A stretch of DNA of 64,000 nucleotides from Symbiodinium natans (GCA_905221605.1 CAJNDS010001335.1:1457938-1521937), one strand, 5' to 3'; shown: positions 41,309 to 51,241, numbered from the stretch's first letter. Notes: generated from the letters alone by a model not told the origin. Numbers and translations are program-made.

Positions 41309-41376
41309 TGGTTGGTTTTGTTAAGTTGTTCTTGCAACAAGAACATGAACAGCACGAGGTCTTTGGATTGCACGAT
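41309..41376 (+). CDS. putative exon, FVKLFLQQEHEQ segment
   Basis: TTTCAAG to GTAACC. Two bases complete the codon from 41190, then VGFVKLFLQQEHEQHEVF and GLHD. Gln/Glu-rich helix. The reverse strand is also open for 89 codons here, but phase continuity favours +. Confidence 0.6.
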
Positions 41377-41442
41377 GTAACCAAAGCAACCTTGATTGTG
41401 GGCATTTAAGGTCCCAAGCCCCAGTACTAAACCCCGTGGTAG

Positions 41443-41573
41443 AAGTCGCCACCTTGACTGCCAGACTGCTTGCAACAAAGGGGCTCCACCAAAAAGAAAC
41501 GTTGAAGCGAATCAAAAAACCTGAAGTTATCCACGTGAAAGCCTTCAAACCCATCTCTACCAAAAGCCACTGA
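41443..41573 (+). CDS. putative C-terminal exon
   Basis: After GTGGTAG a frame reads VATLTARLLATKGLHQKE, TLKRIKKPEVIHVKAF and KPISTKSH, then TGA. Lys-rich tail. Either the end of a gene, or an exon spliced earlier at GTGAAAG. Its start phase fits an AAG acceptor at 41478-41480 better than the TAG, so the 5' end is uncertain. Confidence 0.6.
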
Positions 41574-42140
41574 AACCTAAACCCATGCAAACCCTAACGC
41601 ACGATTGTCGTGGGGTTTCCGAAAATTAGGGGCCCCTGATACAGACCCCAAAATAGTAAGATTCCCGTATGGTAAGGACCTCAACAACCTAAACCCTAAA
41701 CCCTAATTAAACCCTAAACCCTAAACCCTAAACCCTAAACCCTAAACCCTAAACCCTAAACCTAAACCCTAATTTCGGAAACACCCATATCCAAGCGTCA
41801 TGGCGGGGATGCGGCCACAGCTTGGCAGATTGTTAGGGTTTGTTTGGGGTTGCAGGTTGGCTGTTGGGATACTTATTCGATTTGCCTTCTTTGGGTTTTT
41901 TAAGGGGACCCTACATATATGTGTGTGTGTGTGTGTCAAAAGGGTTGAGATGCCAACCCAGGGTTTAGGGTTTACCCTAAATTTTTTTAAACTCTAAACC
42001 CTAAGCCCTAAGCCCTAAACCCTAAACCCTAAACCCTAAACCGTCTGGGCTGCTGTGTGCGTTTCGGGCTTGGACTTTACCCGAGTCTAGGAGTTCAGGG
42101 TTCGGCGCTCAGTCGTGTTCGACCCCTGCTAGGATTATCC

Positions 42141-42404
42141 GGTTCTTAAGGGAGGGGGCCTCATGAAAAATAGTTACCTAGGGAACCTCAGGGAACCTTA
42201 GGGAGTAGCAGGGAGTATTAGGAAGCCTTGGGTTACCTACCCCCCCTTGAACCCCCCTCCCTTAAGAACCATATAATAGGACCCGGGTAGGCCCTTCTTT
42301 CCTTTTTTAGGGTTGGGGTTTCCTTTTGATAAGGCAATAATATATTGCCACCTTAAAACCAAAAACGGTGCCCCTTTTATTTCCTAGGCTACTCCTGGGT
42401 CTAG
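42141..42404. mobile_element. adjacent family G and family F elements
   Basis: Family G (42141-42270): GGTTCTTAAGGGAGGGGG to CCCCTCCCTTAAGAACC. Family F (42277-42404): ATAGGACCCGGGTAGG to ACTCCTGGGTCTAG. Six bases separate them. Both lack coding capacity. Confidence 0.75.
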
Positions 42405-42615
42405 CCTGAACGACCCCCCCGTGCTTAGGGCGGGTTTGGGGGTATTAGGGCTTAGGGCCTTTTAGGAATTAGGGGTTTTTAGGGCTTAGGGCTTTTCAGG
42501 GTTTAGGGATTTTAGGGTTTAGGGTTTGGGGAGTTTAGGGTTTAGGGTTTAGGGTTTAGGGTTTAGGGTTTAGGGTTTAGGGTTTAGGGTTTAGGGTTTA
42601 GGGCCCTCAACCCAG

Positions 42616-42690
42616 CCGCAAGCACCGAGCTGAAAGGAGTCAGAAGAGAGCCCCACGATCGCCTCCAGCAATGCCGGGATCACGGCCTCC
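42616..42690 (+). CDS. putative exon, STELKGVRREP segment
   Basis: After CCCAGC-type acceptor (CCCAG) following an F array. Reads ASTELKGVRREPHDRLQQ then CRDHGL. It ends where the family A element begins; no GT is present except inside that element, so the element may supply the donor. Confidence 0.6.
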
Positions 42691-42691
42691 C

Positions 42692-42914
42692 TTTGGGATG
42701 CTCCCCCCTATACTGACAGGGTTTAGGGTTTAGGGTTTAGGGTTTAGGGTTTAGGGTTTAGGGTTTAGGGTTTAGGGTCTAAGGTCTAGGGTTTAGGGTT
42801 TAGGGTTTAGGGTTCAGGCCTTAGGGTTTAGGGTCCATAATAGGGATTATAGTACCCCCTATTAATCCCGATTAAGGACTGTAGGACTGTTAGTATAAAG
42901 GGGAGCATCCCAAG
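42692..42914. mobile_element. family A element with F array inserted
   Basis: Left arm TTGGGATGCTCCCCCCTATA ends at ACTGACAG, where intact copies continue TCCTTAATAGGG. Here about 16 F units (42719-42834) come first, then TCCATAATAGGGATTATAGT and the normal right half. The insertion point can be placed to within a base or two. Confidence 0.9.
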
Positions 42915-43588
42915 CCCTACTTTAAGGAGCCTAAAGCGTGCTTCTGCCTAGGCCATTACACAAAGAATCCTCACAGGATAATTGGGGTTTCGGGTTTGGG
43001 GTCAGGGTTTAGGGATCACATCCTTCCTTTAAGAGCCCAAAGCCTACGGCTCTGTAGGCTGTTAGTAGAAAAACCTCTTAGTTGCTCAGTAGGCAACCTT
43101 CTATAGCATCCTCAGGTAACCCATAAGAAACCAAGAGAGTCCATTTGTACCCAAAATCCTCACTACTTATGTTCTTTGATGTACCGAATTCCATACTAGT
43201 ACCCTCTGGGAAAGTAGGTTTTGGGGTTCTTAAGGTAAGCCCTAGGCCCTAGGCCCTAAACCCTAAACCCCAAACCCTAAACCCCAAACTCTAAACTCCA
43301 AGCTCAGCATGAAGGCTCAGGGATTCAGGTTTTTTGGTGTTCAGGGCACTTAAAGTGCCATATGCAATTTTCGAGTGGAACTTCCTTCCAATACCCTGAC
43401 ACCCCCCCCCCTCCTTCACCCAAAAAAAGAGATCCCTCCCGTTCTTGTCCGAGGATACCTCTCAGACCTGTCCGACATGTGATGGTTTTGGGTCCGGGTT
43501 TGAGACTTGAGGTTTCAGGGTTTGGAGTTAAGCAGTGTAAACGGAGGCTGTGGGGACGCTAAGCCCTGAGTCCTAAGCCCTAAACCCT

Positions 43589-43816
43589 ACTGGGAGTTTC
43601 ACGGTACTTATTAACTCACCAAGTATAAGTGTACTTATAACCAAGTTATAAGCCCCTTAAGTGCCCCGATAGGGTTATAAGTACAGTTAGAAGTACAGTT
43701 ATAATTGGGTAATAAGTACCCTAGACTCTAAACCCTGAACCCTAAACCCTAAACCCTAAACTCTAAACCCTGACCCTAAACCCTTGATTGGTTCGTAAGT
43801 ACCCTGAACCTCCAAG
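43589..43816. mobile_element. family B element with R array
   Basis: Body normal to ATTGGGTAATAAGTACCC, then R units (about 43729-43783), then TTGATTGGTTCGTAAGTACC and the right TIR. The segment before the array is partly repeated after it. The right end lies 12 bases from a possible exon. Confidence 0.85.
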
Positions 43817-43828
43817 TTCTGTCAGCAG

Positions 43829-43867
43829 ATCCTCTGAGTGAACTCTGGCCAAGGCATCAGAGGATGG
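43829..43867 (+). CDS. possible exon next to family B
   Basis: TCAGCAG to GTTTCGGG. With two leading bases it reads PLSELWPRHQRM. Short. Confidence 0.4.
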
Positions 43868-44157
43868 GTTTCGGGTTTAGGGTTTAGGGTATAGGGTTCC
43901 TCCTCACTAGACCCGATTGCGCTGAACACAAGATGTTTGGAGAGGTTTAGCTGGTTTTGGGTTTACAGTAGGGGGTTTAGGGTTTTGCGGAGGTTTTGGG
44001 GGGTTGCTGTCAAGGATTTAGGGGCTTGAGGGGTTTTGGGATGTTAGCTGGGGTTGGGGTGTTTGTAGTTTGGGGGTGCTGATGTTTAGGGGCTTAGGGT
44101 TTTTTGGGGGTTCTGAAACTGTGTGAAGCTAAACCCGAAACCCGAGTCCCGAGTCAG

Positions 44158-44245
44158 CCATCAAACAAGGTCGATGACACGAGCCCACGCTTCAGCCATG
44201 CGTCCGTCAACACCGATGACGAATTGAAAGGACCTTTTGTTCAGG
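44158..44245 (+). CDS. putative exon, PSNKVDDTSPRF segment
   Basis: CGAGTCAG to GTTTAGGG. Reads PSNKVDDTSPRFSHASVN then TDDELKGPFVQ in phase 0. Polar, probably disordered. F follows directly. Confidence 0.75.
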
Positions 44246-44812
44246 GTTTAGGGTTTAGAGTTTAGGGTTTAGGGCTTAGGATTACTACAAACTGCTTAAG
44301 AGCCCCCCAAAAATGAAGAATATTCTTCCTTGTAAGAGTGATATAGGGAGTACTTTGTTTTTTTTCATACGGGGGGGTGTGTTTAGCAAATAGTAGTTTC
44401 AAGAAGGGCAACCTACACCCTAAACCCTACACACATGGGCGGGGTGGGGGGGGGGGGTGTTTAGTGTTAGGGTCCTTGTTTTAAGGGTGCCGTACTTCCT
44501 AGGGTACCCAAAAACATATTTGTAGGAGGGTTTTTGCACTTCAGTGTGTGGGTCCTTTACCTTCTTTGAAGTGGGTCTTATAGGGTATACAAGGGACATA
44601 CTCAGGTTCCCCAATGAAGGGGCACATACTAAGGGACCATGTAACTACCCGAAGATCGGTGTGCGGGTCTATGGCTGCAGCCCCACTTGGGTTTGGGGTT
44701 TAGGGTTTAGGGTTTGGGGTTTAGGGTTTAGGGTTTAGGGTTTAGGGTTTAGGGTTTAGGGTTTAGGGCACTAAACGACAATTTCAAGCCCCAAACCCTA
44801 CTAAGCCCTAAA

Positions 44813-44912
44813 CTTGGGATGTTTCCCCTTATACTAACAGTCCTTAATAGAGAGAATAGAACCCCGATTACAATCTCTAAAGGACTGTTAGGAAAAGGGG
44901 GAACATCCCAAG
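44813..44912. mobile_element. family A TIR element
   Basis: CTTGGGATGTTTCCCCTTAT and AAAAGGGGGAACATCCCAAG. CCTAAA on both sides may be a short target duplication in telomere-like sequence. Confidence 0.85.
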
Positions 44913-45042
44913 CCTAAACTCAAAACCCTGAAACCCTGAACCCCTAAACCCTACTAAGCCCTTAAACCCTAGACCTTACAACTTCAAACCCTAAATCCTA
45001 AACACTAAACCCCGACAAGGCCCCTGAAAAAACCAAGGGTTT

Positions 45043-45189
45043 CTTGGAGGTTCATAGTACTCATTCTCCAACCATAGCTGCACTGATAGCCCACTTATAG
45101 TCCCCTTAAGTGCCCTATTAGCTATTTGGGCTATAGGTACAGTTACAAGTACAGTTATGATTGGTTAATAAGTACCATGAACCTCCAAG
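45043..45189. mobile_element. family B TIR element
   Basis: CTTGGAGGTTCATAGTACTC to AGTACCATGAACCTCCAAG, with the shared centre CCCCTTAAGTGCCC. Its right end lies four bases (TTAG) from the exon at 45194. Confidence 0.85.
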
Positions 45190-45193
45190 TTAG

Positions 45194-45260
45194 GGCGCCG
45201 GGAAGTGCGCAGGAGAGTTCGACATCGACAACTACGATGACGCCAGGCGAGGAGTTCAGG
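45194..45260 (+). CDS. putative exon, EFDIDNYDDARRG segment
   Basis: Acceptor GTTAG just after family B; donor GTTTAGGG. Reads GAGKCAGEFDIDNYDDAR then RGVQ. Strong acidic segment. Another element-exon junction. Confidence 0.7.
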
Positions 45261-45592
45261 GTTTAGGGTTTAGGGTTTATGGTTCAGGGTTAGGAGCCTT
45301 AATAGTTAGAATAGTTTTTTTTTTGGGGGGGGGGTCATTATTGTGTAGTTCTAAAGTGGCCATAAGGGAAGACCATTAGTAGTTATTCCGGCTCCTGTAT
45401 CAGGTTTTGAGGGCGTGCGCGATGTTTGAGCTGTAAGTTTGGTTTTTGTTTTGGGGTCTCATAGTTTGCGGCTTTCGAGGGCCCTGTGCATATAAGGGTA
45501 GTTTCATGGGCCCTTAGTATGGTCCCTTACCCTCTTTAATGGGTTCTGATGTCTGGCCCTTGGGTTGTATGGGGTTTCTAAGGGGGTACACA

Positions 45593-45706
45593 ACTTTGTG
45601 TTGCTTTACTGTAACTTTAGCTTTGTAGCCTTTTTGGGTTTTATTGAGTTTATTAGTACGGCAGCTAAAAAACTAATGTATAACTACCCTCCTACGTGCA
45701 GCCAAG
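45593..45706. mobile_element. family D element
   Basis: ACTTTGTGTTGCTTTACTGT to CCTACGTGCAGCCAAG, colinear with copies at 13497 and 27162. Lies just downstream of a family E copy in reverse orientation (about 45497-45585). Confidence 0.7.
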
Positions 45707-45947
45707 ACAAGGGGTCCCCGTTTAAGAGCCTACGCTAGGGGAACATCGAACTACCCAAAGAGTGCAGTTTTTGCTGACTCACGGCCGTCAAAGCCTCAGA
45801 GGTTTAGGTTAAAAGGTTCTTACTACTCTCTCATTTGCCGGTCTCTAGGGGTTTAGAGTTTAGGGGGTTAAAGGTTTCGGATTTAGGATTTAGGATGTAA
45901 ACCCTAAATCCGAGTTAAACCTGAAGCCACGGCATTCACTGCCTCAG

Positions 45948-46084
45948 TTGCAAGCATTGCTTCTTAAGTCGCTGAGGGTGCTCAAGAGCCGCTGGCGGCA
46001 GCACAGCGCACGTAGACAAATCCTGCCCGGGTGGGCCCTGTCTTCCCTGAATGGTTGGAGTTGGCTTGTTTGTGCCACACCCTC
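45948..46084 (+). CDS. putative exon, basic then Trp-rich
   Basis: TGCCTCAG to GTAGGA. Reads LQALLLKSLRVLKSRWRQ, HSARRQILPGWALSSL and NGWSWLVCATP without a stop. An earlier donor GTGGGC at 46031 is possible. A follow-on piece after GGATCAG near 46160 (KVNAPNN) keeps the phase and ends at a family B element. Confidence 0.7.
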
Positions 46085-46181
46085 GTAGGAGCGCGTGTCC
46101 TGATTGAATATCCTAACCCTAAACCCTTTCTGGAGTCTGAACGACGAGGCCTGAGGATCAGAAAGGTCAATGCGCCCAACA

Positions 46182-46315
46182 ACTTGGAGGTTCATGGTAC
46201 TTCTTCACCAGTTCTGACTGCACTTATAGCCCACTGGTAAGCCCCTTAAGTGCCCTAATAGGGTGATAAGTGCAGCTATAAGTACAGTTCACATTAGTTT
46301 ACTGATTGCCATGGT
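46182..46315. mobile_element. family B element, right end decayed
   Basis: CTTGGAGGTTCATGGTACTT and the centre CCCCTTAAGTGCCC are clear; the right TIR has decayed to TGATTGCCATGGTGG. The left TIR contains GGAG/GTTCATGG, a good donor context after the candidate exon piece. Confidence 0.75.
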
Positions 46316-46333
46316 GGCTTGGGGCTATAGAAC

Positions 46334-46486
46334 ATCACCCCTAAACCCTAAACCCTAAACCCTAAACCCTAAACCCTAAACCCTAAACCCTAAACCCTAA
46401 ACCCTAAACCCTAAACCCTAAACCCTAAACCCTAGACCCTAGACCCTAAACCCTAAACCCTGAACCCTGAACCCTAAACCCTAAAA
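46334..46486. repeat. R array
   Basis: About 20 CCCTAAA units with a few CCCTAGA and CCCTGAA, ending just before the exon at 46495. Confidence 0.9.
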
Positions 46487-46494
46487 CCTGCCAG

Positions 46495-46575
46495 GTTTGG
46501 GCATCTTAAGCGCATCTTCCTCAACCACAAGGCAAAGATTCAGGACTCTTGGGTCCGGTCCAGATGCATGTGGAG
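46495..46575 (+). CDS. putative exon, FGHLKRIFLNHK segment
   Basis: R array, CTGCCAG, exon, GTTTAGGG array. With one leading base it reads FGHLKRIFLNHKAKIQDS then WVRSRCMW. Starts and ends in phase 2. Clear R-exon-F example. Confidence 0.7.
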
Positions 46576-46689
46576 GTTTAGGGTTTAGGGTTTAGGGTTT
46601 AGGGTTTAGGGTTTAGGGTTTAGGGTTTAGGGTTTAGGGTTTAGGGTTTAGGGTTTAGGGTTTAGGGTTTAGGGTTTAGGGTTTAGGGT
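46576..46689. repeat. F array at intron 5' end
   Basis: About 16 perfect TTTAGGG units, beginning with the GT donor of the preceding exon. Confidence 0.95.
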
Positions 46690-46879
46690 GGACCCCTAAA
46701 ATGGACCTCAAGTAGCAGAACTCCCGTATAAAAAGGACACAGGTACTCCGGCTCGGGCAGCAACTGCCTCAGGACCCGGGGCCGGAAGACGCCTCGTCTA
46801 GGGTTTACGGCTCAGGGTTTAGGGTTCAGGGTTCAGGTTTTAGGGTTTAGGGTTTAGGGCCTGCCTAGGGTCCCGTCAG

Positions 46880-47097
46880 CAACTTGGAGCTGGAAAAAGC
46901 ACGGTGCCCAGAACGGGTCGCAAGGTCTGGGCGGACATACAGGAAGCTCCGCCGGGTAGAGCCTGATGGCCTTTGCCCCTTCGGCCTGTGCTGCTGGTGC
47001 CTATGTTGGGCAGGAGCTGCGGCGTCAGCGAACAAGTTGGATGCTCTGCTGTATGTGCTCATGCTGGAAGTCGGCACATGTTGCGGTGCTCGGATAT
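46880..47097 (+). CDS. putative long exon with Cys-rich hydrophobic part
   Basis: CCCGTCAG to a GTGTAG or GTAGTG donor. Reads NLELEKARCPERVARSGR, TYRKLRRVEPDGLCPFGL, CCWCLCWAGAAASANK and LDALLYVLMLEVGTCC. The middle Cys/Trp/Ala run is hydrophobic enough to be a membrane segment. The reverse strand is also open; a third + frame is not. Function unknown. Confidence 0.65.
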
Positions 47098-47217
47098 GTG
47101 TAGTGACCTAAACTAAGAGCGAGCCAGGAACAGTTGGGGGGGTGTGCCTCCATGTCTTGCTGTCGTGCCAATATCGCCCAAGAAATTGCGACCCTAAGCC
47201 CTAAACCCTTTCGCAAG

Positions 47218-47279
47218 CTGGGCCACGTTCTGCCCCATTGAAAACTTCAAGCACGCTCTGGGATTTGAGTTCTGGGCAG
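47218..47279 (+). CDS. putative exon, ATFCPIENFKHAL segment
   Basis: TCGCAAG to GTCTTT. With one leading base it reads WATFCPIENFKHALGFEF then WA, aromatic and convincing. Ends in phase 1, as the next exon needs. Confidence 0.75.
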
Positions 47280-47334
47280 GTCTTTACCCTATGCTCTAAG
47301 TCGGTAACCCTGAAGGGCTAAGTTTCGGGTTGAG

Positions 47335-47370
47335 TGTGTAAGGATGACAGAATGATGTGCCCCTGCGAGG
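47335..47370 (+). CDS. putative small Cys-rich exon
   Basis: GTTGAG to GTTTAGGG. Two bases complete the codon from 47279, then CKDDRMMCPCE. Ends in phase 1. The frame remains open into an F array. Confidence 0.5.
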
Positions 47371-47796
47371 GTTTAGGGGGTTTAGGGTTTAGGCCCCCGA
47401 ACCCCCCTTATCTTTCAACCTTGGCCGAAAACCTCCAACCCCCAAACCCCTACACGCCTATCGTGCAAACAGCAAGTCCCTTGCCGATACCTGCGTTGCC
47501 GCAGGGCTTTAGGCTTTTAGGGCTGCTTACAGGGCTTCAGGTGCTTTGGGGTTCAGAGCTTCGGAGTTTTGAGGGTCTGCAAACGGACTGCGCATGCCCT
47601 CAAACCCGAAAACCTTCAACCCTCAACCTAGCCGAAACCCTAAACCCCTGAACCCCTAAACCATCAAACCCTTAAAACCTCAAACCCTCAAAACCTCAGA
47701 CCTTCAGACCCTCAAACCCTCAAACCCTCAACGCTAAACTTCCTAAACCCTCAAGCCCTCACACCCCCAAAGCCCTCAAACCCTCAAACCCTCAAT

Positions 47797-48234
47797 CAAA
47801 GGGGGTGGCACCTGGGGAACTTTAGGGGAGCTTAGGGGGCCTTAGGGAGTACTTGGAGGTTCAGGGTTCAGGGTTCAGGGTTCAGGGTTTAGGGTTTAGG
47901 GTTTAGGGTTTAGGGTTTAGGGTTTAGGGTGTAGCGTTTAGGGTTTAGGGTTTAGGGTTTAGTTCTTCACCAATGATAACTGCATGACTGTACCAAGGGC
48001 ACTGAAGGGGCTTATAAGTGGGTCATAGGTACGGCTATGACTGGTTAGTAAGTAGCATGAACCTCCAAGTAGCCCTAAGCCCTAAACCCTAAACCCTAAA
48101 CCCTAAACCCTAAACCCTAAACCCTAAACCCCAAACCCTAAATAGGCACCATGAACCTCCAAGTAGTGGGGAGTATGAGGCAACCTGAGGGTTACATAGC
48201 CCCTTGAACCCCCCCCCCCCCCTCCCTTAGGAAC
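47797..48234. mobile_element. family G element holding a family B element with two telomere arrays
   Basis: Family G ends are GGGGAACTTTAGGGGAGC near 47815 and TTGAACCCCC...CTCCCTTAGGAACC near 48234. Inside lies family B (47852-48163). B's left TIR is cut by an F array (47864-47961) and its right end by an R array (48070-48142), with the right end repeated on both sides of that array. Confidence 0.8.
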
Positions 48235-48529
48235 CCTATAAGACCCTCAACCAGGACCCCAAGCCCAAAACCCTAAACCCTAAACTTAAACCCTAAAACC
48301 CTAAACCCTAAACCCTAAACCCTACACCCAAAACCCTAAAAACCCCAAACCCTAAACCCCCTAAACCCAAAAACCTCAAACCCTAAACCCAAATACCTCA
48401 AACCCTAAACCCAAATACCTCAAACTCTAAACCTTAAACCCGAAACCTGAAACCCTAAACCCGAAACCCTAAACCCTAAACCCTCCTCCCTTAAGAACCC
48501 CGTTAAAACCCTCAACCAGGACCTCGCAG

Positions 48530-48568
48530 CAGAGATGCGAACTACCGACAAGAGCTTGGAGAAGGCGG
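48530..48568 (+). CDS. putative exon, EMRTTDKSLEKA
   Basis: CCTCGCAG to GTTCGGG. With two leading bases it reads EMRTTDKSLEKA, a charged helix in the phase left by 47370, ending in phase 1. Confidence 0.6.
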
Positions 48569-48736
48569 GTTCGGGTTTAGGGTGTAGGGTTTAGGGTTTA
48601 AGGTTAGGGCTCGGAGTTTAGGGTGTTCAGGGTGTAGGGTTCAGGATCCAGGGTTTAGGGTTCAGGGTTCGGGTTTAGGGTTTAGGGTTTAGGGTTTAGG
48701 GTTCAAGGTTTATTGGATCTCCTGAACCAACCCTAG

Positions 48737-48770
48737 CGCCCGAAAGCCAACAATTGGCAAGCACGTGCTT
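48737..48770 (+). CDS. possible exon
   Basis: ACCCTAG to a GTGTGTG tract. Reads PESQQLASTC in the phase left by 48568 and ends in phase 2, as needed by 48902. The donor lies in a (TG)n microsatellite. Confidence 0.45.
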
Positions 48771-48901
48771 GTGTGTGTGTGTGTGGTGCGCTGGCTTGAC
48801 GCCCTTAAGGCTTTCGGGTTCAGGGTCCGAGGTTTTCGGGCTTATACCTAAACTTGCCCTAAACCCTCAACCCTCAACCCTAAACTACCGAAGGGTTTTA
48901 G

Positions 48902-49013
48902 GGTGTGCGGCAAGACCCTGGAGGTCGCAAAGCTTACAACGTCACAATCTGATGTCCTCAGGCAGAAGTACACGAGACGAAAGGAGCCTTTTAACCTTCT
49001 TGAAGCAACAGTT
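48902..49013 (+). CDS. putative exon, KTLEVAKLTTSQ segment
   Basis: GGTTTTAG to GTAAAC. With one leading base it reads VCGKTLEVAKLTTSQSDV, LRQKYTRRKEPFNL and LEATV. One of the strongest coding signals. Ends in phase 0, matching 49450. Another frame is open but less natural. Confidence 0.8.
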
Positions 49014-49159
49014 GTAAACCCTAATCCGTAAACCCTAAGCCCTAAACCCTAAAAGCAAAACCATAAGCCAAAGCTACCAAAATCATTCCCAAGCCTCATA
49101 AGCCTCAAACCTGGGCGAACCCAGAGATTTCCTCCGAAACTGCAACCCTCAACCCTCAA

Positions 49160-49440
49160 CCCTCAACCCTAAACCCTAAACCCTAAACCCTAAACCCTAA
49201 ACCCCCAAGGGCTATTCTAAGCAGCCCTAAACCCTCCTGCCTTCAGAGCCCTCTCCTCCCTGTAAGGCCTAGAAAGGCCAGCCAAGGCCTCCAAAAACCC
49301 CAAACCCCAGACCCTAAACCCTAAATTCTGAGTTCTAAGCCCTAAAACCCTAAACCCCCAACCCTAAACCCTAAACCCTAAACCCCTAAACCCTAAACCC
49401 TAAACCCTAAACCCTAAACCCTAAACCCTAAACCCTAAAC
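49160..49440. repeat. R arrays at intron 3' end
   Basis: CCCTAAA units (49160-49205 and 49355-49440) with a short unique stretch between, ending just before the AAG acceptor of the next exon. Confidence 0.85.
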
Positions 49441-49449
49441 CAAAGCAAG

Positions 49450-49511
49450 GTCATCCAAGAGCTGAAGGAGCAGGTGAAGCGCCTGGTGGAGCTGCAGGCC
49501 ACCTTTGCAAG
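49450..49511 (+). CDS. putative coiled-coil exon
   Basis: R array, AGCAAG, exon, GTTTAGGG array. Reads VIQELKEQVKRLVELQAT then FA in phase 0; Val/Leu spacing fits a coiled coil. Phase continues from 49013. Clear R-exon-F example. Confidence 0.8.
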
Positions 49512-50107
49512 GTTTAGGGTTCAGGGTTTAGGCTTAGGGTTCAGGGTTCAGGGTTCAGGGTTTAGGGTTTAGGGTTTAGAGTTTCGGGTTTCGGGGTTTG
49601 GGGTTTGGGTTTGGGGCTTAGGGCTTCTATAGGGCTTAGGGCTCAGGGTTTAGAGTTTAGGGTTTGGGGTTTGGGGTTTTGGGGTTGGAGTTTTGCTTGT
49701 GGGCTCTGGGGCATTCTCTTCATGAGTGGAAAATTTGTTCTAAACCCCACCTCCCTCGTTTTTTGTTTTCATTTTGTATTTCATTGGGTTTGGGTTGAAG
49801 GTTTTGCGTTGAAGGGTTTAAGGGTTTAAGGGATTCAGGGTTTAAGCGTTTAGGTTTGCGGTGTGGGCTTTTTGAAACTTGAGGGCTGTATTCGGGCTTG
49901 GGGCTTAGGGTGAAGCATAGGGCTTCGGACTTTGAGGGCTTTATTCGTTCGAGGTAGAGGGCTTCTGATTTGTTTCGGGTTTAGGTTTAGGGTTTAGGGT
50001 TTGGGGTTTAGGGTTTAGGGTTTAGGGTTTCACGGATACCGCAGCGACTGATACAGAAAAGCCCTTCGGGGCGCTGTGAGCATGGGGTGCTTCCCACACT
50101 CCCACAG

Positions 50108-50140
50108 AGAGAGCCCGGAAGAGCGAGACCATGCGCTATA
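50108..50140 (+). CDS. possible exon
   Basis: CCCACAG to GTATAGGG. Reads ESPEERDHAL with one leading base, in the phase left by 49511. A piece upstream (after GATACAG, ending GTGAGC) competes. Confidence 0.4.
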
Positions 50141-50249
50141 GTATAGGGTTTAGGGTTTAGGGTTTAGGGTTTCGGGTTTAGGGTTTAGGGTTTCGGGTTT
50201 AGGGTTTAGGGTTTAGGGTTTAGGGTCACATGAACTTGGAGACCGATTG

Positions 50250-50362
50250 CTTGGAGGATTCATGGGTACTTGTCACCCCAATTCTAGCTGCACTTATCAG
50301 CCCCCCCAAGTCCTCCAAGGGAGTTGCAAGCACAGCTATGGGGGGTTAGAAGTACCCATGAG
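50250..50362. mobile_element. family B element, decayed
   Basis: CTTGGAGGATTCATGGGTAC at the left; AGTACCCATGAGC at the right; centre eroded. Lies after an F array. Confidence 0.6.
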
Positions 50363-50785
50363 CACAGTCATTGGGGTTATAATCCCTAGATATCTATTAC
50401 CCTGAATAAAGATAATCATCCCTACATAATAAGGATAGTAATCCCTATACTACCCTTAACAAGGAAGAATATTTGTTATAAGCTGAGCGCTTCTTCCACG
50501 GCGTGAAACGCCCGCGCCCTGGAGCTTGGTGGCGCCTTCGGCACCGTTGGTCGCACGACCTCCCAAGCAGCCCGCGGAAAGCCGCGTTTGGACCCTCAAT
50601 CCACCCACAACCCTTGAAATCTTCACTTGCTACGCCCTAAACCCCAACCCCTAAGCCCCATAAACCCCATAAACCGCAAAAGCCTAAGTTCTCTCCTAAG
50701 CCCCCATAAACCCCATAAGCCCTGGCACAAATCCTAAGTTCCTGCATCTGTACGACTCCGAAGCCCGCAAATGAGACCGCCCAAG

Positions 50786-50853
50786 GAGCTCTTTGAAAGC
50801 AAGACCAAAAACCAACTCCGCCGTGGCTCGCTCTTCATCCCGCGTAGGCCGGG
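50786..50853 (+). CDS. putative exon, ELFESKTKNQLRRG
   Basis: GCCCAAG to GTGGGTTTAGG. Reads ELFESKTKNQLRRGSLFI then PRRP, ending in phase 2. The same frame is open upstream from an ATG at 50771. Basic, probably surface-exposed. Function unknown. Confidence 0.75.
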
Positions 50854-51043
50854 GTGGGTTTAGGGTTTAGGGTTTAGGTTTTTGGGTTTAGGGTTTAGGG
50901 TTTAGGGGTTTGGGGTTTGGGGTATTGGGGTTTGGGGTTTGGGGTTTGGGGTCTTTGGGGTTTTGGGTGTTGGGGTCAGGGTTAAGGGTTTAGGGCCAGG
51001 GTTTGGGGTTTAAAGTCTTGGGGTTTTGGGGGCTTTGGTGCGT

Positions 51044-51045
<2 letters not shown>

Positions 51046-51073
<28 letters not shown>
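51046..51073. repeat. poly-G run
   Basis: About 28 consecutive G after a run of TTTGGGG-type units. Confidence 0.9.
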
Positions 51074-51074
<1 letters not shown>

Positions 51075-51138
51075 GTCTTTGGTTTTCGGTGTAGTTTGCT
51101 GCATTGACGGATTCTATATATGGCCGTGGGGGCTTCTC

Positions 51139-51241
51139 CAGGACCCGGAGTAGGCCCTTGTTCCCTTTTTTGGGGGCTTAGGTTCCCTTAAGACCCTGCT
51201 TTCAACCAAAAAGGGTCCATGTTTGTTATTCTTGGGTCTGG
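51139..51241. mobile_element. family F element
   Basis: CAGGACCCGGAGTAGGCCCT to TTATTCTTGGGTCTGG with the inner pair CCC...AAAAAGGGT. Non-coding. Confidence 0.7.
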
